This document shows positions 1 through 6,066 of a stretch of DNA of 7,080 nt, one piece after another. Source of the stretch: Boseongicola sp. SB0662_bin_57 (lineage in GTDB: Bacteria; Pseudomonadota; Alphaproteobacteria; Rhodobacterales; Rhodobacteraceae). Made by a program: the position numbers and the translations under genes. The notes under the pieces are model-generated. The model was not told the DNA's origin, did not search any database, and was given only the letters and a program-made list of their open reading frames with translations. Positions within the stretch are counted from its first letter, which is position 1, and every line of letters begins with the position of its first letter. The stretch lies in assembly GCA_009839535.1 (NCBI GenBank), contig VXPN01000021.1, positions 1-7,080 on the forward strand, in the 5' to 3' direction.

Positions 1-1
1 C

Positions 2-244
2 GCTCGGGCTTCGCCCTCGCTCGCTGCTGTTGCACCTCAGAGTGGAACCCGGGCGGAAAGGACGATCGGCCCATTCGGGAAACCGGTGACGTCCATCGCC
101 CTGCCGGCTCACTGGTCGCGCAGGCTCAATGATCAAGACATTGTGGAACTGGCAGGAAACGATCCCTTGATCTTGCGAATCGGAAGGACTTGTTTTCTCT
201 ATGATGCGACCGGATTGCAGCGGATGGAATCAACGAACGCATGA
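2..244 (+). CDS. cas3: Cas3 helicase-nuclease, C-terminal end (partial)
   Basis: This frame is open from the window edge to a TGA at 242-244 and gives the last 80 residues of a longer protein. The fragment contains GKPVTSIALPAHW, then a stretch ending LILRIGRTCFLYDATGLQRM. This agrees with the C-terminal domain of subtype I-E Cas3, the single-stranded DNA nuclease and helicase that Cascade recruits to shred the target. The HD nuclease and helicase motifs would lie upstream, outside the window. The stop overlaps the cas8e start in an ATGA junction, and cas3 directly before cas8e is the standard I-E order. The identification rests on position, on the open frame and on a weakly conserved tail, so it is probable rather than proven. 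Confidence 0.8.
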   Translation, partial: ARASPSLAAVAPQSGTRAERTIGPFGKPVTSIALPAHWSRRLNDQDIVELAGNDPLILRIGRTCFLYDATGLQRMESTNA

Positions 245-1746
245 CTGGAAACCTCCTGTCCGAAGACTTGATCAAAACGGATCGCGGATCGTTTTCGCTG
301 CCCGGACTCCTGGCCGCGATGTCGCGGGGCGAGGTCGCGAGCTTTCCTGCCCTGCGGCCCCATCAGCGACCGGCCTGGCACATGTTCCTTGTGCAGCTGG
401 CCGTTCTGGCCTTGGCCAATGCGGAGCACGGACAACTGCCCGAGGACGAGGATGCGTGGCGTGCGGCGCTGCGCGGACTGACTATGTCATTCACGGATGA
501 CGCCCCTTGGCACCTCGCTGTCGACGATCACCGCAGCCCGGCCTTCCTTCAGCCGCCTGATCCGGGCGGACTGAAATGGAGCCTGGTGGCCACTCCCGAT
601 GCACTGGACATGATCATCACGGCCAAGAACCACGACCTGAAGCGCGAGATCGCTAGGCAAGCGGAACCGCAGGACTGGATCTTTGCGCTCGTGAGTCTCC
701 AGACGATGGAAGGATTCGGTGGCTCAGGAAACTATGGCATCGCGCGGATGAACCGCGGTTCGTCTTCGCGGGCGATGATCGGCCTGGCACCGGCACGTGG
801 CAAAACAGGGCTGATGGACCCTGCCGCGTGGTGGCGGCGGGACGTCGCGCATTTGCTGGGAAAGCGATCCGGTCGTTTGGGGGAGGCCCTGCTGTGGTGC
901 CTGCCATGGCCCGAAGGCCACATGCTCGACCTTCGAGATCTCGACCCATTGTTCATCGAGATCTGTCGTCGAGTCCGCCTGCAAGACCGGCCCGAAGGCA
1001 TTTGCGCGAGCCGGGCGACCTCGAAGATGGAACGGGTCAATGCAAAGGAATCCAAGGGCATGACCGGCGATCCTTGGGCACCCGTTCACAAGACTGAACT
1101 CAAGACGCTTACGCTTGGCGACAAAGACTGGACCTACAGGCTTCTCGACGAGATCTTCTACTCCGGGGAGTGGCACGTCCCGGAACTTGCGCGTCCCGCG
1201 CATGACGAGAAGGCCGCAGACATGATCCTGATCGCCGAGGCCTTTGCACGCGGCAACTCAAAGACCGACGGCTTCAAGTCTCGTTTGGTTCCGGTGCCAA
1301 AGGCGGTGAAGGAGATGATGTTCGGGTCGGAGGCCATCGACTTGGCGAAGGCACAGGTCGAATTGATAGGTAGGATGGATATCGCCTTGCGTGACGGACT
1401 AGTGCTGATTGCAGCCAGCGGCGACTGGGGAAAGCGAGACAAGAAGAAATACGGGCACACCCGCACTGCACGTACCTCCTTGTCGGGCATAGCCGACGCA
1501 CTGTTCTTTCCGACGCTCTGGGACAAGCTTGTCGCCGGCACTGAGGACGGTCGCAATTCGGTGCACGCCCGTTTCGCGAAAACGCTTGCGCAAGCTGCAC
1601 GCGACGAGTTTCGGCGTGCCGCGTCAGGCATTCCCTGTGCACGGATCATGCGTCCAAGGGCCGAGACCCGGGGCCGCGACGCGCTGGAACGCGGTATAGC
1701 AAGGATCTTCCGTGAAATGGGACTGAAGGAATTCGAGCATGCCTGA
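241..1746 (+). CDS. casA: Cas8e / Cse1 (CasA), large subunit of type I-E Cascade
   Basis: This 501-residue protein is almost the same length as E. coli CasA (502 residues). It is the large Cascade subunit, which recognises the PAM in double-stranded DNA, helps start R-loop formation and docks Cas3. Family-like stretches are FSLPGLLAAMSRGEV near residues 18-32, RPHQRPAWHMFLVQLAVLALA near 40-60, a glycine-rich segment GFGGSGNYGIARMNRG at 158-173, and LDPLFIEICRRVRL near residues 232-245. The 158-173 segment is the likely counterpart of the PAM-sensing loop; that is inference from its position and composition. The C-terminal third should form the helical bundle that contacts Cse2. The ATG at 241 overlaps the cas3 stop (ATGA). 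The Shine-Dalgarno sequence is weak, so translation is probably coupled to cas3. The protein diverges from the E. coli form, as is usual for this fast-evolving subunit. Confidence 0.95.
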   Translation: MTGNLLSEDLIKTDRGSFSLPGLLAAMSRGEVASFPALRPHQRPAWHMFLVQLAVLALANAEHGQLPEDEDAWRAALRGLTMSFTDDAPWHLAVDDHRSPAFLQPPDPGGLKWSLVATPDALDMIITAKNHDLKREIARQAEPQDWIFALVSLQTMEGFGGSGNYGIARMNRGSSSRAMIGLAPARGKTGLMDPAAWWRRDVAHLLGKRSGRLGEALLWCLPWPEGHMLDLRDLDPLFIEICRRVRLQDRPEGICASRATSKMERVNAKESKGMTGDPWAPVHKTELKTLTLGDKDWTYRLLDEIFYSGEWHVPELARPAHDEKAADMILIAEAFARGNSKTDGFKSRLVPVPKAVKEMMFGSEAIDLAKAQVELIGRMDIALRDGLVLIAASGDWGKRDKKKYGHTRTARTSLSGIADALFFPTLWDKLVAGTEDGRNSVHARFAKTLAQAARDEFRRAASGIPCARIMRPRAETRGRDALERGIARIFREMGLKEFEHA

Positions 1747-2269
1747 CATGGAGAACGATGTCGCTCGTCGAGCGCTGAAGATCGCCCAGGAACTGGTGCG
1801 CACCGACAGTGGCGAAAGGGCTGCGGCCCGGCGTATGGCAACGGAAGGTGCCCCGGTGTTCTGGCGCATGGTCGCCCGGCTCGAAATCGACCGGAACGAG
1901 GAAGAGAAGTGGCGGCGCATCACCAAGGCGCTGGCCCTGCTGACCCCGGCCAGTGCAACGGAGAGCATACACGAGGCGGGGCGCAATTTCGGCACGGTCC
2001 TGGCTGACGGCGGCGACGCGCGCAGTCGCCTGGACAAGCCGTTCTGTTCCGAACAACGTCTGGCCCGCCTGCTTGCCGCGCGCGGAGCCGCACGTCTGGA
2101 CGCGTTGGAACGGGCGGTGCGGATGATGGCGCGCGGTCGCCCGTACGTCGACGTGCCCAGCCTTGCATGGGCCTACCTGAACGAAGATGGCCGGATGATC
2201 GCCCGTGCCTACTATCGCCGCCTTGATCGGCACCAGGAATCGAGCCAAGAGGAACAATCCGATGTCTGA
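1739..2269 (+). CDS. casB: Cse2 (CasB), small subunit of type I-E Cascade
   Basis: This 176-residue, arginine-rich and mostly helical protein is in the size range of Cse2 (E. coli CasB has 160 residues). Two copies of Cse2 line the Cascade belly and stabilise the crRNA-target hybrid and the displaced strand. The sequence starts MPDMENDVARRALKIAQELV and carries many basic residues, for example RAAARRM, KWRRITKAL and LERAVRMMARGRPY, as expected of a nucleic-acid-binding helical bundle. The ATG at 1739 lies inside the last codons of cas8e (8-nt overlap) and is preceded by GAAGGA at 1725-1730, an 8-nt spacing. A second in-frame ATG at 1748 is possible but is less well placed for that ribosome binding site. 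The assignment relies strongly on position between cas8e and cas7, because Cse2 sequences are poorly conserved. Confidence 0.92.
   Translation: MPDMENDVARRALKIAQELVRTDSGERAAARRMATEGAPVFWRMVARLEIDRNEEEKWRRITKALALLTPASATESIHEAGRNFGTVLADGGDARSRLDKPFCSEQRLARLLAARGAARLDALERAVRMMARGRPYVDVPSLAWAYLNEDGRMIARAYYRRLDRHQESSQEEQSDV
2247..2254 (+). promoter_or_regulatory. Ribosome binding site deciding the cas7e start
   Basis: AAGAGGAA lies 7 nt before the ATG at 2262. The reading frame stays open upstream to an ATG at 2205, but the extra 19 residues lie wholly within cse2 and do not look like a Cas7 N-terminus. The site therefore supports the start at 2262. Confidence 0.7.
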
Positions 2270-3401
2270 CCCCCGCTTTCTGCAAATCCACTTTCTCGCG
2301 CCTTACGCGGCTGCATTGCTCAACCGCGATGACGCGGGGCTCGCAAAGCGCATTCCCTATGGCGGCAGTCTGCGGACCCGAGTCAGTTCTCAATGCCTCA
2401 AGCGGCACTGGCGCCTGGCCGACGACCCGCATGCAATGAGTGCGATCGACGGCGCCGACGCAGCCTATCGTTCACGGGAGATCGTCGAACGCAAGGTCTT
2501 TGGGGATTGGACCAACGGTGTCGACAAGGAGATCATCAAGGAGATTGAAGACGCGATCCTGAAGGTGGTCTACGGCGACAAGGGGACTGACAAGTCATCG
2601 CGACAGACCCTGCTGCTGGGCGAGGTCGAAGTCGCCTATCTCGCCGAGGCTGCGAGAGCTCTCGTGACCGAGGCGGCGGGAGACAAGGACGCGGCGAAGA
2701 GCCTCGCAGCGGATTGGCTCAAGACCCACAAGGCGAATCTCAAGGCGCTCAGCGAGGGCGCGAAGCTTCCGGGCGGGCTGACCGGGGCGCTTTTCGGCCG
2801 GATGGTCACATCGGACCCGCGCGCGAACATCGACGCCGCCCTGCACGTGGCCCATGCATTCACGGTCCATGCCGAAGAGGCCGAGAGCGACTATTTCATC
2901 GCCGCCGACGATCTCGCTCGCGACGAGGACACCGGCGCCGACACCATTCAGGAAACGGAACTGACCTCCGGCCTGTTTTACGGATACGTGGTCGCGGACC
3001 TGCCTGGCCTGCTCAGGAATCTCGGAGGCGACACGACGCTCGCGGGCGAGGTCCTGCACAACCTGATCTACTTGATCGCGGAGGTGTCGCCGGGCGCGAA
3101 ACTCGGCTCTACCGCCCCTTATTCCCGTGCGTCCTTCCTGCTGCTCGAAGCTGGCGACCGCCAGCCCCGCTCCCTGGCCGAAGCCTTTCGCAATCCGTGC
3201 GTTCCCGAGACCGGCAGGGCCGTCGCCGCACTGTCCGATCATCTTGGCGCGCTCGACGAGGCTTACGCGACGGGCGAGGAGCGGCGCGTGATGACGTTGG
3301 CCAACAGCGAGGTGCCCGGGGCCGAACGAGGAACACTGGCGGAACTGGCCGAATTCGCCAAAGGCCTGTCTGTCCGCCTTGCCGGGGAGGATGCGGCATG
3401 A
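2262..3401 (+). CDS. cas7e: Cas7e (CasC/Cse4), Cascade backbone subunit
   Basis: From the ATG at 2262 the protein has 379 residues, against 363 for E. coli Cas7. Six copies form the helical backbone of Cascade, which wraps the crRNA spacer and kinks it every sixth base. The N-terminus reads FLQIHFLAPYAAALLNRDD (residues 6-24), followed by YGGSLRTRVSSQCLKRHWR (33-51). The RVSSQxLKR signature is diagnostic of the Cas7/Cse4 family and belongs to the RNA-binding RRM-like core. A later stretch, TAPYSRASFLLLEAGDRQPRS, is also typical of the family. The gene overlaps cse2 by 8 nt and shares an ATGA junction with cas5e at 3398-3401. I prefer this start to the upstream in-frame ATG at 2205 because of the ribosome binding site and the fit of the N-terminus. 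Confidence 0.97.
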   Translation: MSDPRFLQIHFLAPYAAALLNRDDAGLAKRIPYGGSLRTRVSSQCLKRHWRLADDPHAMSAIDGADAAYRSREIVERKVFGDWTNGVDKEIIKEIEDAILKVVYGDKGTDKSSRQTLLLGEVEVAYLAEAARALVTEAAGDKDAAKSLAADWLKTHKANLKALSEGAKLPGGLTGALFGRMVTSDPRANIDAALHVAHAFTVHAEEAESDYFIAADDLARDEDTGADTIQETELTSGLFYGYVVADLPGLLRNLGGDTTLAGEVLHNLIYLIAEVSPGAKLGSTAPYSRASFLLLEAGDRQPRSLAEAFRNPCVPETGRAVAALSDHLGALDEAYATGEERRVMTLANSEVPGAERGTLAELAEFAKGLSVRLAGEDAA

Positions 3402-4093
3402 CGCATCGCTGGCTTCACCTGCGTCTTGCGGCGCCGTTGATGGCCTTCGGAGGCGTGAAGATCGATCATGTCGGATCGACGCGGGAGTTTCCCTCCGCCT
3501 CGGCGTTGACGGGACTGCTTGCAAATGCGCTTGGCTGGCGACGGGAGGAAGGCGCGCGACATCAACAGCTGCAGGACCGGCTGATCTTTGGCGCGCTGTC
3601 AGTCCTGCCGGAAGGACGTGTCACCGCATTGATCGTGACGGACATGCAAAACGCGAAGCTGGAGAAATCCCAAAGAGGCTGGACCACCTTTGGCGTGCGG
3701 GAAGAACGTACCGGTGGTGCCAGCACGTATGACAGTCCGCACCGCCTCCGCCGCGACTATCTGGCCGATCACGAAACCCGCGTGGTCATGCGCCTCGACG
3801 GGGACGGGACGCCGACGCTCGAGGACGTTTCCGTGGCGCTTGATCGCCCTGTCCGACCGCTCTTCATCGGGCGCAAGTCCTGCCTGCCGGCTCGTCGGCT
3901 GGTTGTTGGCTGGGTCGACGGGGCCAATGCCCATGCCGCGCTCGGCGCCCTCAACCTAAAAGGACGTGCCCTGTGGCCTGACGATGCAATTCCCCCTGAC
4001 GGTGCCTTGCGACAGGCGCTGCCCGATCTGCGAAACTGGGCCAGCGGTCTGCATGGAGGATCCCGCATCGTGCATGAAGGGGAGATCGCGTGA
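3398..4093 (+). CDS. cas5e: Cas5e (CasD), crRNA 5'-handle-binding Cascade subunit
   Basis: This 231-residue protein is close to E. coli CasD in length (224). Cas5e is a RAMP-fold subunit that grips the 8-nt 5' handle of the crRNA and links the Cas7 backbone to Cas8e. The sequence shows LAAPLMAFGG (residues 10-19), REFPSASALTGLLANALGW (29-47), RRDYLAD in the middle, and PLFIGRKSCLPA around residues 154-165. The GRKSC motif (158-162) is highly characteristic of Cas5e. The ATG overlaps the cas7e stop (ATGA) and has a strong Shine-Dalgarno sequence, GGGGAGGA, at 3384-3391. In subtype I-E this protein is structural; cleavage of the precursor RNA is left to Cas6e. The gene is intact. Confidence 0.96.
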   Translation: MTHRWLHLRLAAPLMAFGGVKIDHVGSTREFPSASALTGLLANALGWRREEGARHQQLQDRLIFGALSVLPEGRVTALIVTDMQNAKLEKSQRGWTTFGVREERTGGASTYDSPHRLRRDYLADHETRVVMRLDGDGTPTLEDVSVALDRPVRPLFIGRKSCLPARRLVVGWVDGANAHAALGALNLKGRALWPDDAIPPDGALRQALPDLRNWASGLHGGSRIVHEGEIA

Positions 4094-4824
4094 GTCTTCA
4101 TCTGGTCGAAATGCCCCTGCATCTTGCGGCATTGCATGCCTGGTCCGGAACCCGCGAGATTGGGCGCGGCAACCTTGACGAGGGGCTCACACTGCACCAT
4201 CTGCTGGCCGAGGCCTTCGGTCCCGGCACGCTTCAGCCCTTTCGCCTGATGGTCGCGCCGCGCGCGGTTCGGGGAACGCTCTATGCCTATTCCGCCCGGC
4301 CCGCCGACGCGTTGCGGGACGCCGCGCGTTCCGTGATCGGTCCGACGGAAGCCTCGATCCTGCCGCTTGACCGGTTGCGCTCCGTGCCACGGCCACCAGA
4401 ATCCTGGCGGGCGGACATGCGGCTTGGCTTTGACCTGAAGGCACGGCCGGTTGTGCGCCTGTCTTCGGACCTGGAAACGGACACGCAGCGCTTTTCCAAA
4501 GGCGCAGAGCTTGACGCCTTTCTTGCCGAAACCCTGCGCAACGACAAGTCCCGCCCACGCGAAGATGTCTATCTGGACTGGCTGGTTACGCGACTGGCTC
4601 CGGTGGCCGAACTGGAGCGGGACAGGACCCGGATGCACAGTTTCCGACGATCGCGCGGGACTCGGGGTGGACGATCTGTCGAAGGTCCTGACGTTGTCTT
4701 TCATGGGACACTGACGATCCGTGATCGGCACGGGTTTGCCGACATGCTCGCCCGCGAGACAGGACGCCACCGCGCCTACGGGTACGGAATGCTGTTGCTG
4801 CGTCCGCTGCGGCGCAGGGCCTGA
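4090..4824 (+). CDS. cas6e: Cas6e (CasE/Cse3), pre-crRNA endoribonuclease
   Basis: The protein has 244 residues, longer than the 199 of E. coli CasE. It cleaves the array transcript at the 3' base of each repeat hairpin and stays bound to the 3' end of the crRNA as a Cascade subunit. The start is GTG, in a GTGA overlap with the cas5e stop, and is supported by AAGGGGAG at 4077-4084. LTLHHLLAEAFG near residues 33-44 aligns with the E. coli LHQGLWHLF region, making His36 (or His37) the likely catalytic histidine. VVFHGTLTIRD and the C-terminal glycine-rich GRHRAYGYGMLLLRPL (225-240) match the conserved Cas6e end. The extra length includes an arginine-rich insert, RMHSFRRSRGTRGGR, just before VVFHG. 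Its role is unknown; RNA contact is plausible. Confidence 0.96.
   Translation: MSLHLVEMPLHLAALHAWSGTREIGRGNLDEGLTLHHLLAEAFGPGTLQPFRLMVAPRAVRGTLYAYSARPADALRDAARSVIGPTEASILPLDRLRSVPRPPESWRADMRLGFDLKARPVVRLSSDLETDTQRFSKGAELDAFLAETLRNDKSRPREDVYLDWLVTRLAPVAELERDRTRMHSFRRSRGTRGGRSVEGPDVVFHGTLTIRDRHGFADMLARETGRHRAYGYGMLLLRPLRRRA
4815..4819 (+). promoter_or_regulatory. Ribosome binding site deciding the cas1 start
   Basis: CAGGG sits 9 nt before the ATG at 4829, inside the last codons of cas6e. The cas1 frame is open further upstream to 4721, but the 36 extra residues would be cysteine-rich and fully overlap cas6e. They have no counterpart in Cas1. Confidence 0.55.
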
Positions 4825-4828
4825 CACG

Positions 4829-5704
4829 ATGCTCAAGGGACGCTTGGGGCTGGACAGCGCCCACGTGCCGCATGCCGATCGGGCGGGGTGCCTCTATCTT
4901 GCTCGAGGCGCCCTGACGGCGAAGGACGGCACGCTCCGTTTCGTGCAGGGTGACACGGCACCGCAAGACTCGCTGCCGCCGGGTGCATATGCGGTTCCGG
5001 TGCAGGGCGTGTCGATGATCCTGCTGGGGCCTGGTTCCACCGTCAGCCACGATGCCCTTCGGCTACTTGCACATGCCCGCACTGCGCTAGCCGCAGTGGG
5101 AGAGGACGGCGTGCGTCTCTACACGGCGCCGCCGTTGATACCGGATCGTTCGGGTCTCGCACGAAGACAGGCCCGCCTTTGGGCGGACGAGACCCTTCGT
5201 CTGTCAACGGCGCGGAAGATGTATGCGTGGCGTCTGGGGGAGATTCTGCCGCACCGCAGGCTGGACGTGCTGCGCGGCATCGAAGGCGCGCGCATGAAGG
5301 AGTCATACGCGCTTTGGGCAAAGCGCATCGGTGTGGAATGGAAAGGCCGCAGATATGATCGCGCCCGTCCTGAAGCCACAGATCTTCCCAATCAGGGCCT
5401 AAACCATGCATCAAGCGCGGTCGAAGCGGCCGCCGCAATCGCCGTAGCAGCGACGGCGACAATCCCGCAGCTCGGTTTCATCCATGAAGATCCAGGTCAA
5501 TCCTTCGTGCTCGACGTTGCCGACCTGTTTCGGGACACGGTCACCATCCCGTGTGCATTCCGCGCCGCCAGGCAGGTTCAGGATCGCCCCGCCGACAACA
5601 TGGAGCGGGTCACGCGTCGCCTGACCGGACGCAAGCTTTCCGACGAGAAGGTCATTCCGAAGATGATCGATCGCATCAAGGCACTAATGGAAGAACGTGA
5701 CTGA
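4829..5704 (+). CDS. cas1: Cas1, spacer-acquisition integrase (I-E type)
   Basis: From the ATG at 4829 the protein has 291 residues (E. coli Cas1 has 305). With Cas2 it forms the complex that captures prespacers and joins them to the leader-end repeat. The metal-binding active site is complete: Glu152 in RGIEGARMKESY, His219 in LGFIHEDPGQSF, and Asp229 and Asp232 in VLDVADLFR. The spacing from the His to the two Asp residues (+10, +13) is the same as in E. coli Cas1 (His208, Asp218, Asp221). The start MLKGRLGLDSAHVPHADR fits the I-E family. The gene begins 4 nt after the cas6e stop and shares one base with cas2 in a TGATG junction. No Cas4 gene or fusion is present, as expected for subtype I-E. 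Confidence 0.98.
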   Translation: MLKGRLGLDSAHVPHADRAGCLYLARGALTAKDGTLRFVQGDTAPQDSLPPGAYAVPVQGVSMILLGPGSTVSHDALRLLAHARTALAAVGEDGVRLYTAPPLIPDRSGLARRQARLWADETLRLSTARKMYAWRLGEILPHRRLDVLRGIEGARMKESYALWAKRIGVEWKGRRYDRARPEATDLPNQGLNHASSAVEAAAAIAVAATATIPQLGFIHEDPGQSFVLDVADLFRDTVTIPCAFRAARQVQDRPADNMERVTRRLTGRKLSDEKVIPKMIDRIKALMEERD

Positions 5705-6030
5705 TGCCCCTGACGGTTGTCGTGACCCGGGACGTCGAAAATCGCTACCGGGGATTCCTGGCCTCTTTGATGCTGGAGGTGTCGGCTGGTGTCTACGTCG
5801 CGCCGGACATGAGAGCCGGTGTGCGAACGCGCTTATGGTCAGTACTCGATAAGTGGTGGGGGACGTTGCGGCGCGGCTCGGTTGTGATGATTTGGAGGGA
5901 CGCTTCCGCTGCCGGCAAGCTCAGGATCGAGACGCTCGGTGTCCCGCCACGCGAAATCGTCGATGCCGACGGCGTCTTGCTGGCGTTGCGCGGACTTGAA
6001 GACGGCAGGAATCAAGCGCCCGCTCTTTGA
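5704..6030 (+). CDS. cas2: Cas2 (Cas2e type), structural partner of Cas1
   Basis: This 108-residue protein matches the Cas2e subfamily. It can be aligned without gaps to the start of E. coli Cas2: LTVVVTRDVENRYRGFLAS here against MLVVVTENVPPRLRGRLAI, followed by the shared EVxAGVYV. Cas2 forms the central dimer that holds two Cas1 dimers and measures prespacer length. The position of E. coli Glu9 is Arg9 here, with Asp10 next to it. The nuclease-like site of E. coli Cas2 is not needed for integration, so this need not matter. The C-terminus extends somewhat past the E. coli end (RGLEDGRNQAPAL), but there is no DnaQ-like exonuclease fusion. The ATG shares its A with the cas1 stop. The stop codon lies only 33 nt before the first repeat. 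Confidence 0.97.
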   Translation: MPLTVVVTRDVENRYRGFLASLMLEVSAGVYVAPDMRAGVRTRLWSVLDKWWGTLRRGSVVMIWRDASAAGKLRIETLGVPPREIVDADGVLLALRGLEDGRNQAPAL

Positions 6031-6055
6031 CAATTGAATAATTTCAACGTACTGG
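6027..6055 (+). promoter_or_regulatory. Possible array promoter: consensus -35 over the cas2 stop
   Basis: TTGACA at 6027-6032 is a perfect sigma-70 -35 hexamer that includes the cas2 TGA. At 17-bp spacing the -10 position (6050-6055) reads TACTGG, a poor match. If the promoter is used, transcription would start close to the first repeat. The strong -35 and weak -10 make this a candidate only; the array could also be transcribed by read-through from the cas operon. Confidence 0.4.
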
Positions 6056-6063
6056 CCTCTAGA
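6031..6063 (+). other. CRISPR leader, unusually short and AT-rich
   Basis: These 33 bases separate the cas2 stop from the first repeat. The first 20 are about 75% A+T in an otherwise GC-rich window, as CRISPR leaders often are. The orientation of the repeats puts the leader on this side. The leader contains an inverted repeat, TTGAA-TAAT-TTCAA (6034-6047), and ends in half of a palindrome that crosses into repeat 1. I see no convincing IHF consensus (WATCAANNNNTTR): AATCAA at 6010-6015, inside cas2, matches only the first half. Any leader element more than 33 bp from the array must lie within cas2 coding sequence. Confidence 0.75.
6034..6047. repeat. Inverted repeat in the leader
   Basis: TTGAA and TTCAA are perfect reverse complements separated by TAAT. 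The element could be a protein-binding site or a bendable AT-rich element used in spacer integration. With five-base arms in AT-rich DNA, chance is also possible. Confidence 0.4.
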
Positions 6064-6066
6064 GGC
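6055..6066. repeat. Perfect 12-bp palindrome across the leader-repeat junction
   Basis: GCCTCTAGAGGC reads the same on both strands and is made of nine leader bases plus the first three bases (GGC) of repeat 1. The junction between 6063 and 6064 is where Cas1-Cas2 makes its first strand transfer in the known I-E mechanism. The palindrome itself is seen directly; any functional role is inference. Confidence 0.6.

Noticed and set aside
2714..4093. A longer reading of cas5e that begins inside cas7e at 2714.
   Set aside because: The extra N-terminal part is an arginine-rich shadow of cas7e. The ATG at 3398, with a strong ribosome binding site and a Cas5e-like N-terminus, is the real start.
4721..4828. 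An upstream extension of Cas1 from the ATG at 4721.
   Set aside because: The added residues form a cysteine-rich string out of frame with cas6e and unlike any Cas1 N-terminus.
1158..4836. Long - strand open frames opposite the cas genes (for example 1158-1841, 2595-3524 and 3769-4836).
   Set aside because: They lie opposite clear cas genes in GC-rich DNA where antisense frames stay open by codon bias. Their translations are rich in Arg, Ala, Ser and Pro and show no family features.
6010..6022. A possible IHF site starting with AATCAA near the end of cas2.
   Set aside because: The second half of the consensus (TTR after four bases) is absent, so the match covers only one half-site.
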